Source: Xylocopa sonorina (Eukaryota > Arthropoda > Insecta > Hymenoptera > Apidae). From it: DNA of 64,000 bases. The translations under genes and the position numbers were made by a program. The DNA is taken from assembly GCF_050948175.1 (NCBI RefSeq), contig NW_027490177.1, positions 124,001 through 188,000 of the forward strand. The letters run 5' to 3'. Shown in pieces: positions 26,301 to 40,871 of the stretch. Under the pieces are notes generated by a model, which did no database searches, was not told the DNA's origin, and worked only from the letters and a program-made list of their open reading frames with translations. How positions within the stretch are numbered: the stretch's first letter is position 1; each line of letters opens with the position of its first letter.

Positions 26301-27961
26301 AAAACGCGATATCCCATCTCATTTCTATGTTTCATGGTAAGATATAACATGATTTGCGAAGTGTTATGTATTCCTCGTCTACACTTCAAATGAATGTAAA
26401 TGCGACACTTCTTTGCTAGGAAATAGCGTTTGCAAATGTCTACCTATCGTAGCAATAGTGTTCTAATGCTTCTTAAAACGCGATATCGCATCTCATTTCT
26501 ATGTTTCATGGTAAGATATAATATGATTTGCGAAGTATCACGTATTCCTCGTCTACACTTCAAATGAATGTAAATGCGACACTTCCTTGCTAGGAAATAG
26601 CGTCTGCAGATATCTACGTATCGTAGCAATAGAGTTCATATGATTCTTAAAACGAGATATTGCTTCTCATATCTATGTTTCCTGATAAGATATAATATTC
26701 ATTGCGAAGTGTTATGCATTCCTCGTCTACGATTCAAATGAATGTAAATGCGACACCTCCTTGCAAGGAAATAGCGTTTGCAGATGTCTACGTATCGTAG
26801 CAATAGAGTTCATATGATTCTTAAAATGCGATATCGCATCTCATTTCTATGTTTCATGGTAAGATATAACATGATTTGCGAAGTGTTATGTATTCCTCGT
26901 CTACACTTCAAATGAATGTGAATGCGATACTTCCTTGCTAGGAAATAGCGTTTGCAGATGTCTACGTATCGTAGCAATAGCTTTCTAATGCTTCTTAAAA
27001 CGCGATATCGAATCTCATTTCTATGTTTCATGGTAAGATATAATATGATTTGCGAAGTGTCATGTATTTCTCGTCTACACTTCAAATGAATGTAAATGCG
27101 ACACTTCCTTGCAAGGAAATAGCGTTTGCAGATGTCTACGTATCGAAGCAATAGAGTTCTTATGATTCTTAAAACGCTATATTGCATCTCATTTCTACGT
27201 TTCATGGTAAGATATAATATTCATTGCGAAGTGTTATGCATTCCTCGTCTACGCTTCAAATGAATGTGAATGCGACACTTCCTCGCTAGGAAATAGCGTT
27301 TGCAGATATCTACGTATCGAAGCAATAGCTTTCTAATGCTTCTTAAAACGCGATATCGAATCTCATTTCTATGTTTCATGGTAAGATATAATATGATTTG
27401 CGAAGTATCATGTATTCCTCGTCTACACTTCAAATGAATGTAAATGCGACACTTCCTTGCTAGGAAATAGCGTCTGCCGATGTCTAGGTATCGTAGCAAT
27501 AGAGTTCTAATGCTACTTAAAACGCGACATCGCATCTCATTTCTATGCTTCATGGTAAGATATAATATGATTTGCGAAGTGTTATGTATTCCTCGTCTAC
27601 GATTCAAATGAATGTAAATGCGACACTTCCTTGCAAGGAAATAGCGTTTGCAAATGTCTGCCTATCGTAGCAATAGTGTTCTAATGCTTCTTAAAACGCG
27701 ATATCGCATCTCATTTCTATGTTTCATGGTAAGATATAATATGATTTGCGAAGTGTCATGTATTCCTCGTCTACACTTCAAATGAATGTAAATGCGACAC
27801 TTCCTTGCAAGGAAATAGCGTCTGCAGATGTCTAGGTATCGTAGCAATAGCTTTCTAATGCTTCTTAAAACGCGATAACGCATCTCATTTCTATGTTTCA
27901 TGGTAAGATATAATATGATTTGCGAAGTGTTATGTATTCCTCGTCTACATTTCAAATGAAA

Positions 27962-30900
27962 TAAATGCGACACTTCCTTGCAAGGAAATAGCGATTGCAG
28001 ATGTCTACGTATCGTAGCAATAGAGTTCATATGATACTTAAAACGCGATATCGCTTCTCATTTCTATGTTTCATGGTAAGATATAACATGATTTGCGAAG
28101 TGTTATGCATTCCTCGTCTACACTTCAAATGAATGTGAATGCGATACTTCCTCGCTAGGAAATAGCGTTTGCATATGTCTACGTATCGTAGCAATAGCTT
28201 CCTAATGCTTCTTAAAACGCTATGTCGAATCTCATTTCTATGTTTCATGGTAAGATATAATATGATTTACGAAGTGTCATGTATTTCTCGTCTACACTTT
28301 AAATGAATGTAAATGCGACACTTCCTTGCAAGGAAATAGCGTTTACAGATGTCTACGTATCGTAGCAATAGAGTTCATATGATTCTTAAAACGCGATATC
28401 GCATCTCATTTCTATGTTTCATGGTAAGATATAACATGATTTGCGAAGTGTTATGTATTCCTCGTCTACACTTCAAATGAATGTAAATGCGACAATTCTT
28501 TGCTAGGAAATAGCGTTTGCAAATGTCTACCTATCGTAGCAATAGTGTTCTAATGCTTCTTAAAACGCGATATCGCATCTCATTTCTATGTTTCATGGTA
28601 AGATATAACATGATTTGCGAAGTATCATGTATTCCTCGTCTACACTTCAAATGAATGTTAATGCGACACTTCCTTGCAAGGAAATAGCGTCTGCAGATGT
28701 CTAGGTATCGTAGCAATAGATTTCTAATGCTACTTAAATCGCGATATCGCATCTCATTTCTATGTTTCATGGTAAGATATAACATGATTTGCGAAGTGTT
28801 ATGTATTCCTCGTCTACACTTCAAATGAATGTGAATGCGATACTTCCTCGCTAGGAAATAGCGTTTGCAGATGTCTACGTATCGTAGCAATAGCTTTCTA
28901 ATGCTTCTTAAAACGCGATATCGAATCTCATTCCTATGTTTCATGGTAAGATATAATATGATTTGCGAAGTGTCATGTATTTCTCGTCTACACTTCAAAT
29001 GAATGTAAATGCGACACTTCCTTGCAAGGAAATAGCGTTTACAGATGTCTACCTATCGTAGCAATAGTGTTCTAATGCTTCTTAAAACGCGATATCGCAT
29101 CTCATTTCTATGTTTCATGGTAAGATATAATATGATTTGCGAAGTATCATGTATTCCTCGTCTACACTTCAAATGAATGTAAATGCGACACTTCTTTGCT
29201 AGGAAATAGCGTTTGCAAATGTCTACCTATCGTAGCAATAGTGTTCTAATGCTTCTTAAAACGCGATATCGCATCTCATTTCTATGTTTCATGGTAAGAT
29301 ATAACATGATTTGCGAAGTGTTATGTATTCCTCGTCTACACTTCAAATGAATGTAAATGCGACACTTCTTTGCTAGGAAATAGCGTTTCCAAATGTCTAC
29401 CTATCGTAGCAATAGTGTTCTAATGCTTCTTAAAACGCGATATCGCATCTCATTTCTATGTTTCATGGTAAGATATAATATGGTTTGCGAAGTATCATGT
29501 ATTCCTCGTCTACGATTCAAATGAATGTAAATGCGACACTTCCTTGCTAGGAAATAGCGTCTGCCGATGTCTAGGTATCGTAGCAATAGAGTTCTAATGC
29601 TACTTAAAACGCGATATCGCATCTCATTTCTATGCTTCATGGTAAGATATAATATGATTTGCGAAGTGTTATGTATTCCTCGTCTACGATTCAAATGAAT
29701 GTAAATGCGACACTTCCTTGCAAGGAAATAGCGTTTGCAGATGTCTACGTATCGTAGCAATAGAGTTCTTATGATTCTTAAAACGCGATATCGCATCTCA
29801 TTTCTATGTTTCATGGTAAGATATAATATGATTTGCGAAGTGTTATGTATTCCTCGTCTACATTTCAAATGAAAGTAAATGCGACACTTCCTTGCAAGGA
29901 AATAGCGATTGCAGATGTCTACGTATCGTAGCAATAGAGTTCATATGATTCTTAAAACGCGATATCGCATCTCATTTCTATGTTCCATGGTAAGCTATAA
30001 CATGATTTGCGAAGTGTTATGTATTCCTCGTCAACACTTCAAATGAATGTGAATGCGATACTTCCTCGCTAGGAAATAGCGTTTGCAGATGTCTACGTAT
30101 CGTAGCAATAGCTTTCTAATGCTTCTTAAAACGCGATATCAAATCTCATTTCTATGATTCATGGTAAGATATAATATGATTTGCGAAGTGTCATGTATTC
30201 CTCGTCTACACTTCAAATGAATGTAAATGCTACACTTCCTTGGAAGGAAATAGCGTTTGCAGATGTCTACGTATCGAAGCAATAGAGTTCAAATGCTTCT
30301 TAAAACGCGATATCGCATCTCATCTCTATGTTTCATGGTAAGATATAATATGATTTGCGAAGTATCACGTATTCCTCGTCTACACATCAAATGAATGTAA
30401 ATGCGACACTTCCTTGCTAGGCTATATCGTCTGCAGATGTCTACGTAGCGTAGCAATAGAGTTCATATGATTCTTAAAGCGAGATATTGCATCTCATATC
30501 TATGTTTCCTGATAAGATATAATATTCATTGCGAAGTGTTATGCATTCCTCGTCTACGATTCAACTGAATGTAAATGCGACACTTCCTTGCAAGGAAATA
30601 GCGATTGCAGATGTCTACGTATCGTAGCAATAGAGTTCATATGATTCTTAAAACGCGATATCACATCTCATTTCTATGTTTCATGGTAAGATATAATATG
30701 ATTTGCGAAGTGTTATGTATTCCTCGTCTACACTTCAAATGAATGTGAATGCGATACTTCCTCGCTAGGAAATAGCGTTTGCAGATGTCTACGTATCGTA
30801 GCAATAGTGTTCTAATGCTTCTTAAAACGCGATATCGCATCTCATTTCTATGTTTCATGGTAAGATATAATATGATTTGCGAAGTATCATGTATTCCTCG

Positions 30901-32310
30901 TCTACACTTCAAATGAATGTAAATGCGACACTCCTTTGCTAGGAAATAGCGTTTGCAAATGTCTACCTATCGTAGCAATAGTGTTCTAATGCTTCTTAAA
31001 ACGCGATATCCCATCTCATTTCTATGTTTCATGGTAAGATATAACATGATTTGCGAAGTGTTATGTATTCCTCGTCTACACTTCAAATGAATGTAAATGC
31101 GACACTTCTTTGCTAGGAAATAGCGTTTGCAAATGTCTACCTATCGTAGCAATAGTGTTCTAATGCTTCTTAAAACGCGATATCGCATCTCATTTCTATG
31201 TTTCATGGTAAGATATAATATGGTTTGCGAAGTATCATGTATTCCTTGTCTACACTTCAAATGAATGTTAATGCGACAATTCCTTGCTAGGAAATAGCGT
31301 CTGCAGATGTCTAGGTATCGTAGCAATAGAGTTCTAATGCTACTTAAAACGCGACATCGCATCTCATTTCTATGCTTCATGGTAAGATATAATATGATTT
31401 GCGAAGTGTTATGTATTCCTCGTCTATGATTCAAATGAATGTAAATGCGACACTTCCTTGCAAGGTAATAGCGTTTGCAAATGTCTACCTATCGTAGCAA
31501 TAGTGTTCTAATGCTTCTTAAAACGCGATATCGCATCTCATTTCTATGTTTCATGGTAAGATATAATATGATTTGCGAAGTGTCATGTATTCCTCGTCTA
31601 CTCTTCAAATGAATGTAAATGCGACACTTCCTTGCAAGGAAATAGCGTCTGCAGATGTCTAGGTATCGTAGCAATAGCTTTCTAATGCTTCTTAAAACGC
31701 GATAACGCATCTCATTTCTATGTTTCATGGTAAGATATAATATGATTTGCGAAGTGTTATGTATTCCTCGTCTACATTTCAAATGAAATAAATGCGACAC
31801 TTCCTTGCAAGGAAATAGCGATTGCAGATGTCTACGTATCGTAGCAATAGAGTTCATATGATTCTTAAAACGCGATATCGCATCTCATTTCTATGTTTCA
31901 TGGTAAGATATAATATTCATTGCGAAGTGTTATGCATTCCTCGTCTACGATTCAAATGAATGTAAATGCGACACTTCCTTGCAAGGAAATAGCGTTTGCA
32001 GATGTCTACGTATCGTAGCAATAGAGTTCTTATGATTCTTAAAACGCGATATCGCATCTCATTTCTATGTTTCATGGTATGATATAATATGATTTGCGAA
32101 GTGTTATGTATTCCTCGTCTACACTTCAAATGAAAGTAAATGCGACACTTACTTGCAAGGAAATAGCGATTGCAGATGTCTACGTATCGTAGCAATAGTG
32201 TTCATATGATTCTTAAAACGCGATATCGCATCTCATTTCTATGTTTCATGGTAAGATATAATATGATTTGCGAAGTGTTATGTATTCCTCGTCTACACTT
32301 CAAATGAAAG
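27962..32310 (+). repeat. 4349-bp (25-monomer) unit, first copy in the series
   Basis: Starting just after the deletion at 27956, this unit repeats at +4349 (25 x 174 minus 1). It lies inside the second 15-kb copy; the equivalent in the first copy is 12827-17175. By eye it differs from the next unit at about 16 sites, for example 'gcattcc' near 28108 against 'gtattcc', 'gatttacg' near 28264 against 'gatttgcg', 'ggctatatc' near 30420 and 'caaggtaatag' near 31461. Confidence 0.85.
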
Positions 32311-35300
32311 TAAATGCGACACTTCCTTGCAAGGAAATAGCGATTGCAGATGTCTACGTATCGTAGCAATAGAGTTCATATGATACTTAAAACGCGATAT
32401 CGCTTCTCATTTCTATGTTTCATGGTAAGATATAACATGATTTGCGAAGTGTTATGTATTCCTCGTCTACACTTCAAATGAATGTGAATGCGATACTTCC
32501 TCGCTAGGAAATAGCGTTTACAGATGTCTACGTATCGTAGCAATAGCTTCCTAATGCTTCTTAAAACGCTATGTCGAATCTCATTTCTATGTTTCATGGT
32601 AAGATATAATATGATTTGCGAAGTGTCATGTATTTCTCGTCTACACTTTAAATGAATGTAAATGCGACACTTCCTTGCAAGGAAATAGCGTTTACAGATG
32701 TCTACGTATCGTAGCAATAGAGTTCATATGATTCTTAAAACGCGATATCGCATCTCATTTCTATGTTTCATGGTAAGATATAACATGATTTGCGAAGTGT
32801 TATGTATTCCTCGTCTACACTTCAAATGAATGTAAATGCGACAATTCTTTGCTAGGAAATAGCGTTTGCAAATGTCTACCTATCGTAGCAATAGTGTTCT
32901 AATGCTTCTTAAAACGCGATATCGCATCTCATTTCTATGTTTCATGGTAAGATATAACATGATTTTCGAAGTATCATGTATTCCTCGTCTACACTTCAAA
33001 TGAATGTTAATGCGACACTTCCTTGCAAGGAAATAGCGTCTGCAGATGTCTAGGTATCGTAGCAATAGATTTCTAATGCTACTTAAATCGCGATATCGCA
33101 TCTCATTTCTATGTTTCATGGTAAGATATAACATGATTTGCGAAGTGTTATGTATTCCTCGTCTACACTTCAAATGAATGTGAATGCGATACTTCCTCGC
33201 TAGGAAATAGCGTTTGCAGATGTCTACGTATCGTAGCAATAGCTTTCTAATGCTTCTTAAAACGCGATATCGAATCTCATTCCTATGTTTCATGGTAAGA
33301 TATAATATGATTTGCGAAGTGTCATGTATTTCTCGTCTACACTTCAAATGAATGTAAATGCGACACTTCCTTGCAAGGAAATAGCGTTTACAGATGTCTA
33401 CCTATCGTAGCAATAGTGTTCTAATGCTTCTTAAAACGCGATATCGCATCTCATTTCTATGTTTCATGGTAAGATATAATATGATTTGCGAAGTATCATG
33501 TATTCCTCGTCTACACTTCAAATGAATGTAAATGCGACACTTCTTTGCTAGGAAATAGCGTTTGCAAATGTCTACCTATCGTAGCAATAGTGTTCTAATG
33601 CTTCTTAAAACGCGATATCGCATCTCATTTCTATGTTTCATGGTAAGATATAACATGATTTGCGAAGTGTTATGTATTCCTCGTCTACACTTCAAATGAA
33701 TGTAAATGCGACACTTCTTTGCTAGGAAATAGCGTTTCCAAATGTCTACCTATCGTAGCAATAGTGTTCTAATGCTTCTTAAAACGCGATATCGCATCTC
33801 ATTTCTATGTTTCATGGTAAGATATAATATGGTTTGCGAAGTATCATGTATTCCTCGTCTACGATTCAAATGAATGTAAATGCGACACTTCCTTGCTAGG
33901 AAATAGCGTCTGCCGATGTCTAGGTATCGTAGCAATAGAGTTCTAATGCTACTTAAAACGCGATATCGCATCTCATTTCTATGCTTCATGGTAAGATATA
34001 ATATGATTTGCGAAGTGTTATGTATTCCTCGTCTACGATTCAAATGAATGTAAATGCGACACTTCCTTGCAAGGAAATAGCGTTTGCAGATGTCTACGTA
34101 TCGTAGCAATAGAGTTCTTATGATTCTTAAAACGCGATATCGCATCTCATTTCTATGTTTCATGGTAAGAAATAATATGATTTGCGAAGTGTTATGTATT
34201 CCTCGTCTACATTTCAAATGAAAGTAAATGCGACACTTCCTTGCAAGGAAATAGCGATTGCAGATGTCTACGTATCGTAGCAATAGAGTTCATATGATTC
34301 TTAAAACGCGATATCGCATCTCATTTCTATGTTCCATGGTAAGCTATAACATGATTTGCGAAGTGTTATGTATTCCTCGTCAACACTTCAAATGAATGTG
34401 AATGCGATACTTCCTCGCTAGGAAATAGCGTTTGCAGATGTCTACGTATCGTAGCAATAGCTTTCTAATGCTTCTTAAAACGCGATATCAAATCTCATTT
34501 CTATGATTCATGGTAAGATATAATATGATTTGCGAAGTGTCATGTATTCCTCGTCTACACTTCAAATGAATGTAAATGCTACACTTCCTTGGAAGGAAAT
34601 AGCGTTTGCAGATGTCTACGTATCGAAGCAATAGAGTTCAAATGCTTCTTAAAACGCGATATCGCATCTCATCTCTATGTTTCATGGTAAGATATAATAT
34701 GGTTTGCGAAGTATCACGTATTCCTCGTCTACACATCAAATGAATGTAAATGCGACACTTCCTTGCTAGGCAATATCGTCTGCAGATGTCTACGTAGCGT
34801 AGCAATAGAGTTCATATGATTCTTAAAGCGAGATATTGCATCTCATATCTATGTTTCCTGATAAGATATAATATTCATTGCGAAGTGTTATGCATTCCTC
34901 GTCTACGATTCAACTGAATGTAAATGCGACACTTCCTTGCAAGGAAATAGCGATTGCAGATGTCTACGTATCGTAGCAATAGAGTTCATATGATTCTTAA
35001 AACGCGATATCACATCTCATTTCTATGTTTCATGGTAAGATATAATATGATTTGCGAAGTGTTATGTATTCCTCGTCTACACTTCAAATGAACGTGAATG
35101 CGATACTTCCTCGCTAGGAAATAGCGTTTGCAGATGTCTACGTATCGTAGCAATAGTGTTCTAATGCTTCTTAAAACGCGATATCGCATCTCATTTCTAT
35201 GTTTCATGGTAAGATATAATATGATTTGCGAAGTATCATGTATTCCTCGTCTACACTTCAAATGAATGTAAATGCGACACTCCTTTGCTAGAAAATAGCG

Positions 35301-36659
35301 TTTGCAAATGTCTACCTATCGTAGCAATAGTGTTCTAATGCTCCTTAAAACGCGATATCCCATCTCATTTCTATGTTTCATGGTAAGATATAACATGATT
35401 TGCGAAGTGTTATGTATTCCTCGTCTACACTTCAAATGAATGTAAATGCGACACTTCTTTGCTAGGAAATAGCGTTTGCAAATGTCTACCTATCGTAGCA
35501 ATAGTGTTCTAATGCTTCTTAAAACGCGATATCGCATCTCATTTCTATGTTTCATGGTAAGATATAATATGGTTTGCGAAGTATCATGTATTCCTTGTCT
35601 ACACTTCAAATGAATGTTAATGCGACAATTCCTTGCTAGGAAAAAGCGTCTGCAGATGTCTAGGTATCGTAGCAATAGAGTTCTAATGCTACTTAAAACG
35701 CGACATCGCATCTCATTTCTATGCTTCATGGTGAGATATAATATGATTTGCGAAGTGTTATGTATTCCTCGTCTACGATTCAAATGAATGTAAATGCGAC
35801 ACTTCCTTGCAAGGAAATAGCGTTTGCAAATGTCTACCTATCGTAGCAATAGTGTTCTAATGCTTCTTAAAACGCGATATCGCATCTCATTTCTATGTTT
35901 CATGGTAAGATATAATATGATTTGCGAAGTGTCATGTATTCCTCGTCTACTCTTCAAATGAATGTAAATGCGACACTTCCTTGCAAGGAAATAGCGTCTG
36001 CAGATGTCTAGGTATCGTAGCAATAGCTTTCTAATGCTTCTTAAAACGCGATAACGCATCTCATTTCTATGTTTCATGGTAAGATATAATATGATTTGCG
36101 AAGTGTTATGTATTCCTCGTCTACATTTCTAATGAAATAAATGCGACACTTCCTTGCAAGGAAATAGCGATTGCAGATGTCTACGTATCGTAGCAATAGA
36201 GTTCATATGATTCTTAAAACGCGATATCGCATCTCATTTCTATGTTTCATGGTAAGATATAATATTCATTGCGAAGTGTTATGCATTCCTCGTCTACGAT
36301 TCAAATGAATGTAAATGCGACACTTCCTTGCAAGGAAATAGCGTTTGCAGATGTCTACGTATCGTAGCAATAGAGTTCTTATGATTCTTAAAACGCGATA
36401 TCGCATCTCATTTCTATGTTTCATGGTATGATATAATATGATTTGCGAAGTGTTATGTATTCCTCGTCTACACTTCAAATGAAAGTAAATGCGACACTTA
36501 CTTGCAAGGAAATAGCGATTGCAGATGTCTACGTATCGTAGCAATAGTGTTCATATGATTCTTAAAACGCGATATCGCATCTCATTTCTATGTTTCATGG
36601 TAAGATATAATATGATTTGCGAAGTGTTATGTATTCCTCGTCTACACTTCAAATGAAAG
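32311..36659 (+). repeat. 4349-bp (25-monomer) unit, second copy
   Basis: Full-length copy of the preceding unit. Private substitutions include 'gattttcg' near 32961, 'aagaaataat' near 34167, 'atggtttgcg' near 34700, 'gaacgtgaatg' near 35090, 'ctagaaaatag' near 35288, 'ctccttaaaac' near 35341, 'gaaaaagcg' near 35640, 'ggtgagatata' near 35730 and 'tttctaatg' near 36126. Its 1-bp-deletion monomer is at 36132. The first 99 bp after 32406 are still part of the junction homology with 17272. Confidence 0.85.
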
Positions 36660-39094
36660 TAAATGCGACACTTCCTTGCAAGGAAATAGCGATTGCAGAT
36701 GTCTACGTATCGTAGCAATAGAGTTCATATGATACTTAAAACGCGATATCGCTTCTCATTTCTATGTTTCATGGTAAGATATAACATGATTTGCGAAGTG
36801 TTATGTATTCCTCGTCTACACTTCAAATGAATGTGAATGCGATACTTCCTCGCTAGGAAATAGCGTTTGCAGATGTCTACGTATCGTAGCAATAGCTTCC
36901 TAATGCTTCTTAAAACGCTATGTCGAATCTCATTTCTATGTTTCATGGTAAGATATAATATGATTTGCGAAGTGTCATGTATTTCTCGTCTACACTTTAA
37001 ATGAATGTAAATGCGACACTTCCTTGCAAGGAAATAGCGTTTACAGATGTCTACGTATCGTAGCAATAGAGTTCATATGATTCTTAAAACGCGATATCGC
37101 ATCTCATTTCTATGTTTCATGGTAAGATATAACATGATTTGCGAAGTATCATGTATTCCTCGTCTACACTTCAAATGAATGTTAATGCGACACTTCCTTG
37201 CAAGGAAATAGCGTCTGCAGATGTCTAGGTATCGTAGCAATAGATTTCTAATGCTACTTAAATCGCGATATCGCATCTCATTTCTATGTTTCATGGTAAG
37301 ATATAACATGATTTGCGAAGTGTTATGTATTCCTCGTCTACACTTCAAATGAATGTGAATGCGATACTTCCTCGCTAGGAAATAGCGTTTGCAGATGTCT
37401 ACGTATCGTAGCAATAGCTTTCTAATGCTTCTTAAAACGCGATATCGAATCTCATTCCTATGTTTCATGGTAAGATATAATATGATTTGCGAAGTGTCAT
37501 GTATTTCTCGTCTACACTTCAAATGAATGTAAATGCGACACTTCCTTGCAAGGAAATAGCGTTTACAGATGTCTACCTATCGTAGCAATAGTGTTCTAAT
37601 GCTTCTTAAAACGCGATATCGCATCTCATTTCTATGTTTCATGGTAAGATATAATATGATTTGCGAAGTATCATGTATTCCTCGTCTACACTTCAAATGA
37701 ATGTAAATGCGACACTTCTTTGCTAGGAAATAGCGTTTGCAAATGTCTACCTATCGTAGCAATAGTGTTCTAATGCTTCTTAAAACGCGATATCGCATCT
37801 CATTTCTATGTTTCATGGTAAGATATAACATGATTTGCGAAGTGTTATGTATTCCTCGTCTATACTTCAAATGAATGTGAATGCGATACTTCCTTGCTAG
37901 GAAATAGCGTTTGCAGATGTCTACGTATCGTAGCAATAGCTTTCTAATGCTTCTTAAAACGCGATATCGAATCTCATTTCTATGTTTCATGGTAAGATAT
38001 AATATGATTTGCGAAGTGTCATGTATTTCTCGTCTACACTTCAAATGAATGTAAATGCGACACTTCCTTGCAAGGAAATAGCGTTTGCAGATGTCTACGT
38101 ATCGAAGCAATAGAGTTCTAATGCTACTTAAAACGCGACATCGCATCTCATTTCTATGCTTCATGGTAAGATATAATATGATTTGCGAAGTGTTATGTAT
38201 TCCTCGTCTACGATTCAAATGAATGTAAATGCGACACTTCCTTGCAAAGAAATAGCGTTTGCAAATGTCTACCTATCGTAGCAATAGTGTTCTAATGCTT
38301 CTTAAAACGCGATATCGCATCTCATTTCTATGTTTCATGGTAAGATATAATATGATTTGCGAAGTGTCATGTATTCCTCGTCTACACTTCAAATGAATGT
38401 AAATGCGACACTTCCTTGCAAGGAAATAGCGTCTGCAGATGTCTAGGTATCGTAGCAATAGCTTTCTAATGCTTCTTAAAACGCGATAACGCATCTCATT
38501 TCTATGTTTCATGGTAAGATATAATATGATTTGCGAAGTGTTATGTATTCCTCGTCTACATTTCAAATGAAATAAATGCGACACTTCCTTGCAAGGAAAT
38601 AGCGATTGCAGATGTCTACGTATCGTAGCAATAGAGTTCATATGATTCTTAAAACGCGATATCGCATCTCATTTCTATGTTTCATGGTAAGATATAATAT
38701 TCATTGCGAAGTGTTATGCATTCCTCGTATACGATTCAAATGAATGTAAATGCGACACTTCCTTGCAAGGAAATAGCGTTTGCAGATGTCTACGTATCGT
38801 AGCAATAGAGTTCTTATGATTCTTAAAACGCGATATCGCATCTCATTTCTATGTTTCATGGTATGATATAATATGATTTGCGAAGTGTTATGTATTCCTC
38901 GTCTACACTTCAAATGAAAGTAAATGCGACACTTACTTGCAAGGAAATAGCGATTGCAGATGTCTACGTATCGTAGCAATAGTGTTCATATGATTCTTAA
39001 AACGCGATATCGCATCTCATTTCTATGTTTCATGGTAAGATGTAATATGATTTGCGAAGTGTTATGTATTCCTCGTCTACACTTCAAATGAAAG
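36660..39094 (+). repeat. Shortened 2435-bp (14-monomer) derivative of the 25-monomer unit
   Basis: The beginning (to about 37146) and the end (from about 38120) match the 25-monomer unit, but 11 monomers net are missing. One monomer is lost near 37147, where the alignment jumps by 174 bp. The interval about 37865-38110 matches a different block (compare about 11760-12005), then rejoins a 'cgcgacatcgc' monomer near 38133. The result is a mosaic, not a simple deletion. The 1-bp-deletion monomer is at 38567. Confidence 0.75.
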
Positions 39095-40871
39095 TAAATG
39101 CGACACTTCCTTGCAAGGAAATAGCGATTGCAGATGTCTACGTATCGTAGCAATAGAGTTCATATGATACTTAAAACGCGATATCGCTTCTCATTTCTAT
39201 GTTTCATGGTAAGATATAACATGATTTGCGAAGTGTTATGTATTCCTCGTCTACACTTCAAATGAATGTGAATGCGATACTTCCTCGCTAGGAAATAGCG
39301 TTTGCATATGTCTACGTATCGTAGCAATAGCTTCCTAATGCTTCTTAAAACGCTATGTCGAATCTCATTTCTATGTTTCATGGTAAGATATAATATGATT
39401 TGCGAAGTGTCATGTATTTCTCGTCTACACTTTAAATGAATGTAAATGCGACACTTCCTTGCAAGGAAATAGCGTTTACAGATGTCTACGTATCGTAGCA
39501 ATAGAGTTCATATGATTCTTAAAACGCGATATCGCATCTCATTTCTATGTTTCATGGTAAGATATAACATGATTTGCGAAGTGTTATGTATTCCTCGTCT
39601 ACACTTCAAATGAATGTAAATGCGACAATTCTTTGCTAGGAAATAGCGTTTGCAAATGTCTACCTATCGTAGCAATAGTGTTCTAATGCTTCTTAAAACG
39701 CGATATCGCATCTCATTTCTATGTTTCATGGTAAGATATAACATGATTTGCGAAGTATCATGTATTCCTCGTCTACACTTCAAATGAATGTTAATGCGAC
39801 ACTTCCTTGCAAGGAAATAGCGTCTGCAGATGTCTAGGTATCGTAGCAATAGATTTCTAATGCTACTTAAATCGCGATATCGCATCTCATTTCTATGTTT
39901 CATGGTAAGATATAACACGATTTGCGAAGTGTTATGTATTCCTCGTCTACACTTCAAATGAATGTGAATGCGATACTTCCTCGCTAGGAAATAGCGTTTG
40001 CAGATGTCTACGTATCGTAGCAATAGCTTTCTAATGCTTCTTAAAACGCGATATCGAATCTCATTCCTATGTTTCATGGTAAGATATAATATGATTTGCG
40101 AAGTGTCATGTATTTCTCGTCTACACTTCAAATGAATGTAAATGCGACACTTCCTTGCAAGGAAATAGCGTTTACAGATGTCTACCTATCGTAGCAATAG
40201 TGTTCTAATGCTTCTTAAAACGCGATATCGCATCTCATTTCTATGTTTCATGGTAAGATATAATATGATTTGCGAAGTATCATGTATTCCTCGTCTACAC
40301 TTCAAATGAATGTAAATGCGACACTTCTTTGCTAGGAAATAGCGTTTGCAAATGTCTACCTATCGTAGCAATAGTGTTCTAATGCTTCTTAAAACGCGAT
40401 ATCGCATCTCATTTCTATGTTTCATGGTAAGATATAACATGATTTGCGAAGTGTTATGTATTCCTCGTCTACACTTCAAATGAATGTAAATGCGACACTT
40501 CTTTGCTAGGAAATAGCGTTTCCAAATGTCTACCTATCGTAGCAATAGTGTTCTAATGCTTCTTAAAACGCGATATCGCATCTCATTTCTATGTTTCATG
40601 GTAAGATAAAATATGGTTTGCGAAGTATCATGTATTCCTCGTCTACGATTCAAATGAATGTAAATGCGACACTTCCTTGCTAGGAAATAGCGTCTGCCGA
40701 TGTCTAGGTATCGTAGCAATAGAGTTCTAATGCTACTTAAAACGCGATATCGCATCTCATTTCTATGCTTCATGGTAAGATATAATATGATTTGCGAAGT
40801 GTTATGTATTCCTCGTCTACGATTCAAATGAATGTAAATGCGACACTTCCTTGCAAGGAAATAGCGTTTGC
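39095..40871 (+). repeat. Partial copy of the 25-monomer unit
   Basis: Matches 32311-34087 at a shift of 6784 bp (39 monomers minus 2). Similarity is lost near 40872, where 'caaatgtctacc' replaces 'cagatgtctacg'. Private differences include 'aagatgtaat' near 39037, just upstream, 'aacacgatttg' near 39914 and 'aagataaaat' near 40603. Confidence 0.75.

Larger units (their letters stand above)
17272..32406 (+). repeat. 15,135-bp higher-order block, copy 2 (87 monomers)
   Basis: Second copy of the 2137-17271 block. All internal landmarks sit at +15,135, including the three 1-bp-deletion monomers (23781, 27956, 31783) and the rare variants 'gaaataacg' near 26247, 'gtctgcctatcg' near 27655 and 'caaggtaatag' near 31461. 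Identity with the start of copy 1 continues a further 111 bp to 32517; at 32518 'gttta' replaces 'gtctg'. Internal repeats described for copy 1 apply here at +15,135. Confidence 0.95.
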
